64,000 nt of DNA from Pseudomonas mandelii (GTDB lineage: Bacteria > Pseudomonadota > Gammaproteobacteria > Pseudomonadales > Pseudomonadaceae): NCBI RefSeq assembly GCF_024138395.1, contig NZ_JAMYDU010000026.1, forward strand, positions 1 to 64,000. The letters run 5' to 3'. Numbering within the stretch: the stretch's first letter is position 1; each line of letters starts with the position of its first letter. The notes beneath the pieces are model-generated. The model worked only from the letters and a program-made list of their open reading frames with translations, was not told where the DNA came from and searched no databases. Positions 9,629 to 19,345 of this stretch are shown here, piece by piece. The position numbers and the translations under genes were made by a program.

Positions 9629-11361
9629 TTGCGCTCTGGCCGCACTGGTTCCGGCCCTGGTGGCTGCTGTTGTTGCCGTTGCTGGGCTGGTTGCTCTGGC
9701 AACTCTGGCACCGGCAGAAACGCGCCGGGCGCTGGCAAATGATTTTGCCGCCGGCCTTCCATGCCGCGTTGCTCAGTGGTGGCAGCGGTCGCGAGAGCAA
9801 ACTGCCATGGGTCGCCCTGGGCCTGGCCTGGGTGCTGACGGTGCTGGCCCTACTGGGGCCGAGCTGGCAGCGCGTCGAACAAACCAGCCAGAAACCCGCC
9901 GACCCGCTGGTAGTGTTGCTTGAGCTGACCCCGGAAATGCTCGCCACCGACATTGCGCCGAATAGGCTCGAACACGCCCGGCGCAAGCTGTTCGACCTGC
10001 TGCAAAACCGCAGCGACGCCCAGACCGCAATCATCGTTTACGCCGGCAGCGCCCACACCTTGGTGCCACTGTCAGATGACCTGTCGACCAGCCGCAATCT
10101 GGTGGATGCCCTCAAGCCATCGCTGATGCCCCTGGCCGGTCATCGTGCCGATCTGGCGGTGATCAAGGCCCTTGCGCTGCTGGATCAGGGTGCCCTCGGC
10201 CAAGGTCGGATCCTGCTGATCGGCTCGTCACTGACGGAACAGGAACGCCAAGGGATTCGTCAGGCGCTGGACGACACGTCCACGCAATTTCTGATGCTCG
10301 GTATCGGCACCGCCGAAGGTGCGCCGGTTGCGCAGGACGACGGCAGTTTCCTCAAGGATGACGTGGGCGCAATTCTGGTGCCCCGCCTGGACGGCCCCAG
10401 CCTGAAAGCCTTTGCCAACGGCCTGGGCGGGCGTTATCGCCAGGCGCGTCTGGACGATGCCGACCTGCGCGGCCTTGGCCTGTTCGACGGCCCACGGGAT
10501 CTGCGCAACGACGGCCAGACATTGCGCCTCGATACCTGGGCCGATCAGGGCTACTGGCTGCTGCTGCCACTGTTATTACTGGCCGCCTGTGCCGGGCGCC
10601 GGGGTTGGTTGTTCTGCCTGCCGTTGTTGTTCATGCTGCCGCAACCGAGCTACGCCTTCGATTTCGAAGACTTGTGGCTACGTCCCGATCAGCAAGGCCT
10701 GCATTTGCTCAAACAAAAGCGCCCGGCCGAGGCCGCGCAGCATTTCGAAAATCTGCAATGGCAAGGCGTGGCGCTCTATGAAGCCGGCGACTACAGTGGC
10801 GCCGCCCAGCGGTTTGCCCAAGGCAACGACGCTCACGCCCACTACAATCGGGGTAACGCCCTGGCCAAAAGCGGTGAGCTGGAAGCGGCGCTGGATGCTT
10901 ACGATCAAGCGCTGGAACGTCAACCGGATCTGCGCCCCGCCCTGACCAACAAGGCACTGGTGGAAAGTCTGCTCAAACAGAAAACCTCAGCGCCGCCCGT
11001 CGAACCGGACAAAGCCGCCGATGGCAAAACCGAAACCATCACCCAGGAACCGCCGCCGGGCAGCGCCACCCAACCCAGCGATGGCCAGCCGAAAACCGAC
11101 GCCGAGCAGACCACGCCGGATGCCGGGCAGCCACCCACTACACCACCGCAACCGGGCGCCAATGAAGTCCCGGGCAGTGAGTTGGGGGATGAGCAAAGCA
11201 CCACGCCACCGCGGCGCCCGGCCAGCGACATGATTGAAGGCGAACAGCTCCAGGCGCTGGAGCAATGGCTGCGCAAGATCCCGGATGACCCGGGCGAACT
11301 GCTCAGACGCAAATTCTGGTACGAACAGCAACAACATCAGGATCAGGGAAAAACTCGATGA
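9625..11361 (+). CDS. VWA-TPR fusion membrane protein, BatB/BatC-like
   Basis: 578 aa. Two N-terminal membrane segments (about 8-27 and 61-79) lead into a VWA domain (about 95-290), then another membrane segment (about 311-340) and a TPR region (about 375-450: ALYEAGDYSGAAQRF, YNRGNALAKSGELEAALDAY). A Pro/Thr/Glu-rich low-complexity linker and a conserved C-terminal block with basic and Gln-rich end follow. It corresponds to BatB and BatC fused. Odd point: where BatA and classical BatB have D-x-S-x-S, this protein reads ELTPE (residues 100-104), so the MIDAS is probably not a normal metal site. ATGA overlaps both neighbours. Confidence 0.92.
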   Translation: MIALWPHWFRPWWLLLLPLLGWLLWQLWHRQKRAGRWQMILPPAFHAALLSGGSGRESKLPWVALGLAWVLTVLALLGPSWQRVEQTSQKPADPLVVLLELTPEMLATDIAPNRLEHARRKLFDLLQNRSDAQTAIIVYAGSAHTLVPLSDDLSTSRNLVDALKPSLMPLAGHRADLAVIKALALLDQGALGQGRILLIGSSLTEQERQGIRQALDDTSTQFLMLGIGTAEGAPVAQDDGSFLKDDVGAILVPRLDGPSLKAFANGLGGRYRQARLDDADLRGLGLFDGPRDLRNDGQTLRLDTWADQGYWLLLPLLLLAACAGRRGWLFCLPLLFMLPQPSYAFDFEDLWLRPDQQGLHLLKQKRPAEAAQHFENLQWQGVALYEAGDYSGAAQRFAQGNDAHAHYNRGNALAKSGELEAALDAYDQALERQPDLRPALTNKALVESLLKQKTSAPPVEPDKAADGKTETITQEPPPGSATQPSDGQPKTDAEQTTPDAGQPPTTPPQPGANEVPGSELGDEQSTTPPRRPASDMIEGEQLQALEQWLRKIPDDPGELLRRKFWYEQQQHQDQGKTR

Positions 11362-13010
11362 CCCGCTTCACCGCCTTCTTGCTCGCACTGTTGCCCACCC
11401 TGTTGCTCTGCACCGTTCAGGCTCAGGCTACGGAACTGGTCGCCAGCGTCGATCGCAGCCGCCTGAATTCCGGCGAGACGGTCGAACTGACCCTGGAGAC
11501 CAGCGACGTGACCCAGTTCGGCAAACCCGACCTGACCCCGCTGGAGCCGCTGTTCGAAGTGCGCGGCACCCGCCAGGTCAACCAACTGAACACCCTCAAC
11601 GGCAACACTCAGGCGACCACCCGCTGGATCATCACCCTGCTGCCCCGGCAAAACGGCAGCGTGGTGATTCCATCGCTGCAACTGGGCGACGTCCAGAGCC
11701 AGCCGATTACCGTGCAGGTGATCGAAAGCGAACCCCAGGACAGCAGCAATACACTGGCGCCGGTGTTCATCGAGGCCAGTCTCGACCAGAACAGCGTCTA
11801 TGTGCAGGCTCAGGCGATTCTGACCTTGCGCATCTATCATTCGGTGTCGCTGTACGACGACAGCAGCCTGACCCCGTTGCAGATACCCGATGCGCGCATC
11901 GAACAGCTGGGCGACTCGCGCACCTACGAAAAAGTCATCAACGGATTACGTCATGGCGTGATCGAAATGCGCTACGCAATCTACCCACAGCACAGCGGCG
12001 AATTGACCATTCCGGCGCAGATGTTCAGTGCCACGCCGGTCGATACCCGGCCGTCCCAGGACGCAACACCCCAAGGGCCAAAACCGGGCAAGCAAATGCG
12101 CGTCAAATCCGCCGAGATCCCGCTGACGGTCAAGGCCAAACCCGGCACCTATCCGGCCGATGTGCCCTGGCTGCCGGCCCGCAGCCTGAGCCTAAGCGAA
12201 AGCTGGAGCCCGGAACCGGATCACGCGCAGGTCGGTGACTCACTGACCCGCAGTCTGACCTTGAACGCCGAAGGCCTTGCCAGTTCGCAATTGCCACCGT
12301 TGCCCGCCACCGAGATCAACGGCCTGCGGCGCTACCCCGACCAACCGGTGCTCGGCAACCAAAGCAGCGAACGCGGCTTGATCGGCAGTCGTGAGGACCG
12401 TGAAGCCCTGGTACCAACCCGCACTGGCAACATTGATTTGCCGAGCGTCGAAGTGGTCTGGTGGAACACCTTCGAGGATCACCTGGAACACAGCAGTCTG
12501 CCGGCCCGCACGCTGCACGTGGCGAGCAATCCGAGCCTGATCGTCGATGCCCCGGCGGGCAGCCCGCAGACAATGTCCGACGCCAACAGCGAAGCCCTCT
12601 GGTGGTGGAAACTCAGCAGCATGATTCTGGCCTGCACCACCCTGCTGGGCTTCGGCCTCTGGTGGCGCGCCCGCTCGCAACCGGCGATCCTGCGTGCCGC
12701 CCAAACCGGCCCAAGCCCACGCACCTTGCTCGACGACCTCAAACGCGCCTGCCAGGCCAACGACTCCCACGCCACCCGTCAGGCCCTCGACGCCTGGGCC
12801 CGACAACAACCGGAAACCCTGGCCGACATGGCGGCGCGCTTCGTGCCGCTGTCCGATGCGCTGGACGGCCTGAACGGCGCGCTGTACAGCGAAACCGGCC
12901 AGTACTGGCAGGGCGAGGATCTCTGGCGCGCGATTCGTGCGATCCCGACGGCCGAAGGGGTTCAGGATCTGGTTGGCGATACCGGGTTGCCGCCGCTTTA
13001 TCCGAAATAG
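11358..13010 (+). CDS. BatD-family exported protein
   Basis: 550 aa, last gene of the operon. An N-terminal signal peptide (hydrophobic stretch about 5-22, Ala-x-Ala before TELVASVDRS) is followed by several beta-rich domains with conversions such as SGETVELTLETSD that mark the BatD (oxygen tolerance) family. A single membrane segment near residues 415-435 comes next, then a C-terminal cytoplasmic part. Expected topology: large periplasmic domain, one membrane span, short cytosolic tail. It overlaps the preceding gene by ATGA, so the whole unit is probably co-translated. Biochemical role in pseudomonads is not established. Confidence 0.9.
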   Translation: MTRFTAFLLALLPTLLLCTVQAQATELVASVDRSRLNSGETVELTLETSDVTQFGKPDLTPLEPLFEVRGTRQVNQLNTLNGNTQATTRWIITLLPRQNGSVVIPSLQLGDVQSQPITVQVIESEPQDSSNTLAPVFIEASLDQNSVYVQAQAILTLRIYHSVSLYDDSSLTPLQIPDARIEQLGDSRTYEKVINGLRHGVIEMRYAIYPQHSGELTIPAQMFSATPVDTRPSQDATPQGPKPGKQMRVKSAEIPLTVKAKPGTYPADVPWLPARSLSLSESWSPEPDHAQVGDSLTRSLTLNAEGLASSQLPPLPATEINGLRRYPDQPVLGNQSSERGLIGSREDREALVPTRTGNIDLPSVEVVWWNTFEDHLEHSSLPARTLHVASNPSLIVDAPAGSPQTMSDANSEALWWWKLSSMILACTTLLGFGLWWRARSQPAILRAAQTGPSPRTLLDDLKRACQANDSHATRQALDAWARQQPETLADMAARFVPLSDALDGLNGALYSETGQYWQGEDLWRAIRAIPTAEGVQDLVGDTGLPPLYPK

Positions 13011-13033
13011 AACCAAAAGACACACCAATCCCC

Positions 13034-13126
13034 CTGTAGGAGCGAGGCTTGCCCGCGAAGAACGATGACGCGGTCTGACAAATGCATCGAGTCATCGTTC
13101 TTCGCGGGCAAGCCTCGCTCCTACAG
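13034..13126. repeat. REP doublet (GTAGGAGCGAGGCTTGCCCGCG family)
   Basis: Near-perfect inverted arms of about 35 nt (13034-13070 and 13091-13126) with a short loop: CTGTAGGAGCGAGGCTTGCC and its complement. It lies after the Bat operon and before the sbcD promoter region, where it may also stop transcription or protect the batD mRNA end (inference). Confidence 0.92.
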
Positions 13127-13251
13127 AGACTCGTGTTCCTCTGAACATCCCCCAAACCCGTGTTCCTTTGCACATTTGCCAGTAAACTCTCCTCCCTTTA
13201 GTCGCTGTCATTTTCCTCGCGACCATTACCTTATTTCCTACGGAGTACGCC

Positions 13252-14496
13252 TTGCGTCTGTTTCACACCTCCGACTGGCACCTTGGGCAGAACCTGCATG
13301 GCCAGGAGCGCGATTTCGAGCACGCCTGCTTTCTTGACTGGCTGCTGCGCCAGCTGAAGCTGGACCAGCCTGAGGTGCTGCTGATCGCCGGCGATATCTT
13401 TGACACGGTCAACCCGCCGGTCAAAGCCCAGGAACGCCTCTACGATTTCATCGTCGGCGCCCACGAACAGCAGCCGTTGCTGACCATCGTGATGATCGCC
13501 GGCAACCACGACTCCGGCTCGCGAATCGAACTGCCCGCGCCGTTGATGCGGCGTTTGCGCACCCACGCCCTCGGTCGCGTGCTGTGGCTCGATGACGGTC
13601 AACTGGATGCCGAACGCCTGTTGTTGCCGCTGCCTGATGCCAGCGGCGAAATCGGCGCCTGGTGCCTGGCGCTGCCGTTCCTGCGCCCCGCCGAAGTGAC
13701 TGGCGCGCATTTGGGCGATAACTATTTGCGCGGCATCGGCCAGGTTCATGAATGGCTGATTGAAGCCGCGAACACCAAGCGCAAGCCGGGCCAGGCGCTG
13801 ATCGCCATCAGCCATGCGCACATGGCCGGCGGTTCGGTTTCGGAAGATTCCGAACGCAGTCTGATCATCGGCAACGCCGAAGCCCTGCCCGCCAGTCTGT
13901 TCGGGCCGAGCATCAGCTATGTCGCCCTTGGGCATTTGCACAAGCCGCAGAAGGTCAACGGTGAAGAGCGCATCCGCTACTGCGGCTCGCCGATTCCGTT
14001 GTCGTTCTCCGAGATCAATTACCAGCATCAGATCCTCGACATTCAGCTCGATGGAGAAACATTGGTCAGCGTCGAACCGCGCTTGATTCCGCGTTCCGTC
14101 CATCTGCAACGCCTCGGCTCCGCGCCGTTGGCGGAAATCCTGCTGCAACTGGCCGACCTGCCCAACATCGACCTGCTCGCCGATATCCAGCGTCAGCCGT
14201 GGCTGGAAGTGCGGGTCCGTCTCGACGAACCGCAACCGGACCTGCGCCATCAAGTGGAAACGGCGCTGCAAGGCAAGGCTGTGCGGCTGGTGCGAATTGC
14301 CGCCGAATACGCCGGCAATGGCAGCCGCGACGGCGTCGATGACGGCACAACCTTGATCGAACTGGATCAGCTTTCGCCCCAGGAACTGTTCAGCCGCGCC
14401 TGGCAGGACAACTACGGCAGCGAGGTCGACGAGCAAACGCTCAAGGACTTCGCCGAGCTGTTGCAAGACGTGCAGATGGAGAGCGAACAGCCATGA
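13252..14496 (+). CDS. sbcD: Exonuclease subunit SbcD (Mre11-type nuclease)
   Basis: Metallophosphoesterase nuclease subunit of the SbcCD complex, which cleaves DNA hairpins and processes double-strand ends. 414 aa. Conserved metal ligands are visible in order: HTSDWHLGQ (residues 5-13), AGDIFDTVNPP (about 46-56), AGNHDSGSR (about 83-91), and SHAHMAGG / ALGHLHKPQ further on. The start is a TTG at 13252 with GGAG 6 nt upstream; there is no in-frame ATG before the first motif. It overlaps sbcC by ATGA. The palindrome-rich intergenic DNA of this chromosome is the kind of substrate this complex attacks. Confidence 0.97.
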   Translation: MRLFHTSDWHLGQNLHGQERDFEHACFLDWLLRQLKLDQPEVLLIAGDIFDTVNPPVKAQERLYDFIVGAHEQQPLLTIVMIAGNHDSGSRIELPAPLMRRLRTHALGRVLWLDDGQLDAERLLLPLPDASGEIGAWCLALPFLRPAEVTGAHLGDNYLRGIGQVHEWLIEAANTKRKPGQALIAISHAHMAGGSVSEDSERSLIIGNAEALPASLFGPSISYVALGHLHKPQKVNGEERIRYCGSPIPLSFSEINYQHQILDIQLDGETLVSVEPRLIPRSVHLQRLGSAPLAEILLQLADLPNIDLLADIQRQPWLEVRVRLDEPQPDLRHQVETALQGKAVRLVRIAAEYAGNGSRDGVDDGTTLIELDQLSPQELFSRAWQDNYGSEVDEQTLKDFAELLQDVQMESEQP

Positions 14497-17400
14497 AGAT
14501 CCTCGCGATCCGCCTGAAAAACCTCGCCTCCCTGGCCGGGCCGTTTGAAATCGACTTCACCGCCGAACCCTTGGCCAGTGCCGGCCTGTTCGCGATTACC
14601 GGGCCGACCGGCGCTGGCAAAAGCACGCTGCTCGACGCCCTGTGCCTGGCGCTGTTTGGCGCCGTGCCGCGCCTGAACAACACCGGCCGCGACGCCAAGG
14701 TCCCGGATGCCGATGGCGAAATCGGCACCGGCGACCCGCGCACCCTGCTGCGTCGTGGCACCGGCGAAGGCTATGCGGAAGTGGATTTCGTCGGCATCGA
14801 CGGTCGCCGCTATCGCGCTCGCTGGGAGGCCAATCGCGCCAGGGAAAAGGCTGGCGGCAAGCTGCAAGCCAGTCGCCAGAGCCTGCGCGACATCGATCAG
14901 GATCAACTGCTGGCCAGCCAGAAAGGCGAATACAAAGCGCAGCTCGAAGCCGCGCTGGGCCTGAACTTCGAACAGTTCACCCGCGCCGTCATGCTGGCTC
15001 AGAGCGAGTTCAGCGCCTTCCTCAAGGCTGACGACAACGACCGCAGCGAACTGCTGGAAAAGCTCACCGACACCGCGCTCTACACCCGTCTCGGTCGCCG
15101 CGCTTTCGACAAGACCAAAGAAGCTCGCGAAGCCCATAAGCTGCTGCAGGATCAGGCCACCGGGGTTACGCCGCTGTCGCCGGAAGCCCGGGCGGAACTG
15201 GATGAGCGCTTCAACGACGCTCAACAGCAACTCAAGACCCAACAAGCGCAGCTCAAACAGTTGGAGTTGCAACACACCTGGCTCAAGGACCTGCGCCAGA
15301 TGCAGGACGCGCAACAGAGCGCCACCGAACAACTGCACTCCGCCCAGCAACACTGGAACAGCCTGGCCGGCGAGCGCTTGAAGCTGACCCGCCTGGAGCA
15401 ACTGGCCCCGCAACGGCATCAGTTCGCGCGCAAGACCGAACTCACCGCCCAGCTCACGCCGCTGGCGGCGCAGATTCAGCAGCACACGCAACAGCAAAGC
15501 GAACTGACCGCGCGACAGACTCAACTCGAGCAGAGCCTGAGCGCCGCCCAAACGGCGCTGACCCAAGCGCAAAGCCAACATGCCTCCAGCGCGCCACTGC
15601 TGCGTCAGGCCTTCGAAGAGCAAAGCACCCTCGCCCGTCTGGTCAAGGACGCCAGCCTCAGTGCCGACCTCAAGCAGCAGGCGGAACTGGCCTGCACTCA
15701 GGGTCAGGGCACGATTCAGGGCTTGCTCGACCAACAGAAACAGGTTGCCGAGCGGTTGCAGCGGATTGCCGGTGAACTGGAGCAAAGCACTCATCTGGCG
15801 CCGTTGAGCGACGCATGGAACGCCTACCGCGATCGCCTGCAACAACTGATGCTGATCGGTAATCGTCTGAACAAGGGCCAAGCCGAACTGGCCGCGCTGG
15901 AGCAAAGCGCCGCCCGCGCCGCCGGGGAATTGGCCACCCAGCGCCAGAGCCTGGAGGTGTTGTACAAAGAAGCCGGCGCCGAGCCCGAAGCGGTGGCCGA
16001 GCAGATTCAGATCCTCGGCAGCCTGCTGCAAGACAACCGCAAGCAACTGCGGGCCTTTGAAGAGCTGACACGTCTGTGGGCCAGCCAGCAGGAACTGGAC
16101 AAGCGCGGCGCCGAGCTGCAGCAGCGGCAACTTGCCGCGCAGCAAGATCGCGATCGTCTGACCCAGGACGGCGTGAAGACCAAGGCAGAACTGACCGTCG
16201 CCGAACAGACCCTGACCGTCACCCGCGAACTGCTGGAGCGTCAGCGTCTGGCGCGCAGTGCCAGTGTCGAAGAACTGCGTGCGCAGTTGCAGGACGATCA
16301 GCCGTGCCCGGTTTGTGGCAGCCCGGACCATCCTTATCATCAGCCCGAAGCGTTGCTGCAAAGCCTCGGTCGACACGATGAAAGCGAACAGGCCAACGCT
16401 CAGAAAGCCGTCGACCTGCTCAAAGAAAAACTCACCGATCTGCGCGCCGAAGTCGGCGGTTTGATCGCTCAGCAAAAGGAATTGCTGCAACAGCAAGAAC
16501 AGCTCGCGACTCAGCAACAAGGCTTGGCGCCAAGCCTGGAAGCGCACCCACTGTCCGCGCAACTGTTGGCCCAGGACGCCAGCAAACGCGATGCCTGGCT
16601 AACGCAACAAAGCGGCCAGTTGAACCAGAGCATCACGCAGGACGAACAACGGCAAACCGCCCTGCTCACCCTGCAACAGGATGCCGCGCGTCTTGCGCAA
16701 CAACTGCGCAGCGCGGAAGCGGCGAGTCAGCAAGCAACACAACACCTGATCAACCAGCAACGCGAATTGAGCAGCGATCGCCAACGTCTGGACGAAGAAC
16801 TGACCGCTTTCAGCAACCTGCTGCCGGCCGACACGCTCGAGGCCCTGCGCAACGAACCCGCCGCGACCTTCATGCAACTCGATCAGCAGATCGCCCAGCG
16901 TCTGCAACAACTTGACCAGCAGCGCGATGAACTCGGCGAACAGCAACAGCGCCAGCAAACGCTGGAGAAAGAACAGGACCGTCAGCAGACCCGCATTCAG
17001 CAACAGGAAGCTGCGCAGCAGCAGTTCACGGCGCTGGCCGGGCAGCAACAGGCTTGCCAGGAAAAACTGACGCAACTGCTGGGTGAACATGCCAGCGCCG
17101 ATGAGTGGCAGCAGCAACTGGATCAGGCCGTCGATCAGGCGCGTAGTGCCGAAGCGACGGCCAATCAGGAATTGCAAACCGTGCGCACACGGTTGGTGCA
17201 ATTGGCCGCCGAACTCAAGGCGCAGCAGGAACGTTCGCAAGCGCTGGAAACCGAAGATCACGAGTTGAGCGGCAAGATCGCCGACTGGCGCGCGCAACAT
17301 CCAGAGCTGGACGACGGCGGACTTGAAGATTTGTTGGGCGTCGACGACCAACAGGTCAGCGAACTGCGTCAACGATTGCAGCAGAGCGAAAAAGCCATCG

Positions 17401-18134
17401 AGCAAGCCAAGGTGCTGTTGCAGGAGCGCGATCAACGCTTGCTCGATCATCAGGCGCAGCACAACGGCAATCTCGATGCCGAACAACTGGCCACGACGCT
17501 CGCCGAGCTGCAAAACCTGTTCGCCGCCAGCGAGCATCGTTGCGCTGAATTGCGCGCTGAACAGGCCGAGGATCAGCGTCGACAAAACGCCAATCAGGCG
17601 CTGGCGCAGCAGATCGCCGATGCCTATACCGAATACCAGCGCTGGGCACGCTTGAATGCGCTGATCGGTTCGGCCACCGGCGACACCTTCCGCAAGATCG
17701 CCCAGGCCTACAACCTCGACCTGCTGGTGCATCACGCCAACGTCCAGTTGCGGCAACTGGTGCGGCGCTATCGCCTGAAGCGTGGCGGCAGCATGCTCGG
17801 GTTATTGGTGATGGACACCGAGATGGGCGATGAACTGCGCTCGGTGCATTCGCTGTCCGGCGGCGAGACGTTCCTGGTGTCGCTGGCCCTGGCGCTCGGT
17901 TTGGCGTCGATGGCTTCGAGCACGCTAAAAATCGAATCGCTATTCATCGACGAAGGCTTCGGCAGCCTCGATCCGGAATCCCTGCAACTGGCCATGGACG
18001 CCCTCGACGGTTTACAAGCGCAGGGCCGCAAGGTCGCGGTGATTTCCCACGTGCAGGAAATGCATGAACGGATTCCGGTGCAGATTCAGGTCCAGCGCCA
18101 AGGCAACGGCCTGAGTACGCTGGAGGTGAAATGA
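14493..18134 (+). CDS. sbcC: Exonuclease subunit SbcC (Rad50-type ATPase)
   Basis: SMC-like ATPase partner of SbcD. 1213 aa: N-terminal ATPase half with Walker A GPTGAGKST (about residues 33-41), and long Gln/Leu-rich coiled coils. A zinc hook CPVCGSPDHPYH near residue 605 lets two molecules dimerise. A second coiled coil follows, then the C-terminal half with signature LSGGETFLVSLALALGLA (about 1124-1141) and Walker B LFIDEGFGSLD (about 1150-1160). The coils are unusually Gln-rich. It overlaps both sbcD and the glutathione transferase gene by 4 nt, so all three are likely translated together. Confidence 0.97.
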   Translation: MKILAIRLKNLASLAGPFEIDFTAEPLASAGLFAITGPTGAGKSTLLDALCLALFGAVPRLNNTGRDAKVPDADGEIGTGDPRTLLRRGTGEGYAEVDFVGIDGRRYRARWEANRAREKAGGKLQASRQSLRDIDQDQLLASQKGEYKAQLEAALGLNFEQFTRAVMLAQSEFSAFLKADDNDRSELLEKLTDTALYTRLGRRAFDKTKEAREAHKLLQDQATGVTPLSPEARAELDERFNDAQQQLKTQQAQLKQLELQHTWLKDLRQMQDAQQSATEQLHSAQQHWNSLAGERLKLTRLEQLAPQRHQFARKTELTAQLTPLAAQIQQHTQQQSELTARQTQLEQSLSAAQTALTQAQSQHASSAPLLRQAFEEQSTLARLVKDASLSADLKQQAELACTQGQGTIQGLLDQQKQVAERLQRIAGELEQSTHLAPLSDAWNAYRDRLQQLMLIGNRLNKGQAELAALEQSAARAAGELATQRQSLEVLYKEAGAEPEAVAEQIQILGSLLQDNRKQLRAFEELTRLWASQQELDKRGAELQQRQLAAQQDRDRLTQDGVKTKAELTVAEQTLTVTRELLERQRLARSASVEELRAQLQDDQPCPVCGSPDHPYHQPEALLQSLGRHDESEQANAQKAVDLLKEKLTDLRAEVGGLIAQQKELLQQQEQLATQQQGLAPSLEAHPLSAQLLAQDASKRDAWLTQQSGQLNQSITQDEQRQTALLTLQQDAARLAQQLRSAEAASQQATQHLINQQRELSSDRQRLDEELTAFSNLLPADTLEALRNEPAATFMQLDQQIAQRLQQLDQQRDELGEQQQRQQTLEKEQDRQQTRIQQQEAAQQQFTALAGQQQACQEKLTQLLGEHASADEWQQQLDQAVDQARSAEATANQELQTVRTRLVQLAAELKAQQERSQALETEDHELSGKIADWRAQHPELDDGGLEDLLGVDDQQVSELRQRLQQSEKAIEQAKVLLQERDQRLLDHQAQHNGNLDAEQLATTLAELQNLFAASEHRCAELRAEQAEDQRRQNANQALAQQIADAYTEYQRWARLNALIGSATGDTFRKIAQAYNLDLLVHHANVQLRQLVRRYRLKRGGSMLGLLVMDTEMGDELRSVHSLSGGETFLVSLALALGLASMASSTLKIESLFIDEGFGSLDPESLQLAMDALDGLQAQGRKVAVISHVQEMHERIPVQIQVQRQGNGLSTLEVK

Positions 18135-18727
18135 ATACGCTGTATTCGTTCCGCCGCTGCCCCTACGCCATGCGCGCACGCATGGCACTGCGGTATTCAG
18201 GGGTTGAGGTGAATATCGTCGAGGTCAGCCTCAAGGCCAAACCCGCCGAAATGCTCGCACTGTCGAGCAAAGGCACGGTGCCGGTGCTGAGTGTGGATGG
18301 GCAGGTGATCGATGAAAGCCTGGAAATCATGCGCTGGGCATTGGCGCAGAACGATCCGCAGGACTGGTTGCTCAAGGATGACCCGCAAGGACAGGAACAC
18401 AGCGCCGCGTTGATCGAAGAGAACGATCAAGTGTTCAAGGTGCACCTGAATCGCTACAAGTACGCCGAGCGTTATCCCGAGCAACCAATGGAGTTTTATC
18501 GCGCCGAGGGCGAGGTGTTTTTGCGCAGGCTGGATGAGTTGCTGGAGGGACGCGACTACTTGCTGGCCGGGCACCCGAGCCTGGCGGATGTCGCCGTGAT
18601 GCCGTTCGTGCGGCAATTCGCCCACGTGGATCGCGAGTGGTTCGCGCAGACGCCTTATGTGCGATTGCAAGCGTGGTTGCAGCGCTTCATCGAGTCAGAC
18701 CTGTTCACATCAATAATGAAGAAATAA
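18131..18727 (+). CDS. Glutathione S-transferase family protein
   Basis: 198 aa with a thioredoxin-fold N-terminal domain beginning YSFRRCPYAMRARMALRY (residues 5-22), where the CPYA segment sits at the position of the catalytic Cys/Ser. A conserved GTVPVL cis-proline block (about 49-54) and ES glutathione-binding pair (62-63) follow, then a helical C-terminal domain. It conjugates or reduces substrates with glutathione; the substrate is unknown. The ATG overlaps the sbcC stop, an operon placement also seen in other pseudomonads as far as I recall. A REP pair follows it. Confidence 0.9.
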   Translation: MNTLYSFRRCPYAMRARMALRYSGVEVNIVEVSLKAKPAEMLALSSKGTVPVLSVDGQVIDESLEIMRWALAQNDPQDWLLKDDPQGQEHSAALIEENDQVFKVHLNRYKYAERYPEQPMEFYRAEGEVFLRRLDELLEGRDYLLAGHPSLADVAVMPFVRQFAHVDREWFAQTPYVRLQAWLQRFIESDLFTSIMKK

Positions 18728-18737
18728 CCGCGCCCCT

Positions 18738-18826
18738 TGTAGGAGCGAGGCTTGCCCGCGAAGAATCCACTGCGGTGTTCAAGTAGACCGCGTCATCGTT
18801 CTTCGCGGGCAAGCCTCGCTCCTACA
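18738..18826. repeat. REP doublet (GTAGGAGCGAGGCTTGCCCGCG family)
   Basis: Inverted arms TTGTAGGAGCGAGGCTTGCC (left) and its complement (right, ending 18826) around a less conserved centre. It lies between the convergent 3' ends of the glutathione transferase gene and the small exported-protein gene. Confidence 0.9.
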
Positions 18827-18841
18827 GGGGGGGGTGGGGAC

Positions 18842-19099
18842 TCATGCCAATACTGAGCACATCCCCAACGCTGAGCAATCCACTTGGAATGGCCCGAAGA
18901 ATTCGCTATCGGACTTGAACGGCGGATTGCCCACCAGCAACCCCAAGGCCTTGGCCGTCTGAATGTTGTGAGCGATGTTGTGATTGCATTCGATGGCCCG
19001 CGCCACCGACCCCGCCGAGCCCTGCCCGAGCCCCAACAAAGAAGCGCCATTGGTCATGAACGCCAGGAAGGCGATGACCCAGAGTTTGCGTCCTTTCAT
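18842..19099 (-). CDS. Small hypothetical protein with signal-like N-terminus, 85 aa
   Basis: Unrecognised. A basic start (MKGRK) and a hydrophobic stretch (residues 6-16) are followed by a Gly/Ser segment LLGLGQGSAGS, so it is either exported or a single-span membrane protein. The mature part has two Cys (about residues 37 and 74, and one near the end) that could form a disulphide in the periplasm. Its ATG overlaps the stop of the upstream 70-aa gene by 4 nt, which argues that both are real and co-translated. The REP pair begins 16 nt after its stop. No homologue comes to mind outside pseudomonads. Confidence 0.65.
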   Translation of the reverse strand: MKGRKLWVIAFLAFMTNGASLLGLGQGSAGSVARAIECNHNIAHNIQTAKALGLLVGNPPFKSDSEFFGPFQVDCSALGMCSVLA

Positions 19100-19308
19100 G
19101 CCCCCACCACTCCCGCCACGTCGGCGTGATCGACCGTTACGCTTTGCGCGCGGTGTTCAAATTGAATGGCGGGATAAGCGACCTGAATCGGTGCTTGAAG
19201 ACTATGTTGCGATTGAGCCGAAAGGCTGACGACCAACACCATGGCCACGTAAAGACCGATGGCCAGATAGGCGCCGTGTTTGGCAGAAATAATGATTGCG
19301 CTGGCCAT
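19096..19308 (-). CDS. Small membrane protein, 70 aa, unknown function
   Basis: Unrecognised. A single strong membrane span (IIISAKHGAYLAIGLYVAMVLVVSLSA, about residues 5-31) is followed by a hydrophilic tail. The ATG at 19308 was preferred over an in-frame start 18 nt upstream because GGAG lies 9 nt before it. The stop overlaps the next gene's ATG (ATGA), so it forms a two-gene unit with the 85-aa protein. A role in the envelope is likely from the topology only. Confidence 0.65.
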   Translation of the reverse strand: MASAIIISAKHGAYLAIGLYVAMVLVVSLSAQSQHSLQAPIQVAYPAIQFEHRAQSVTVDHADVAGVVGA

Positions 19309-19345
19309 GGGGTTCTCCGTGGGCATGTTTCAGTGCCCACAGAAT

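Noticed and set aside
14412..16562. 716-aa minus-strand frame opposite sbcC
   Set aside because: Leu/Gln/Gly-rich mirror of the Gln-rich coiled coils of sbcC, not a plausible protein.
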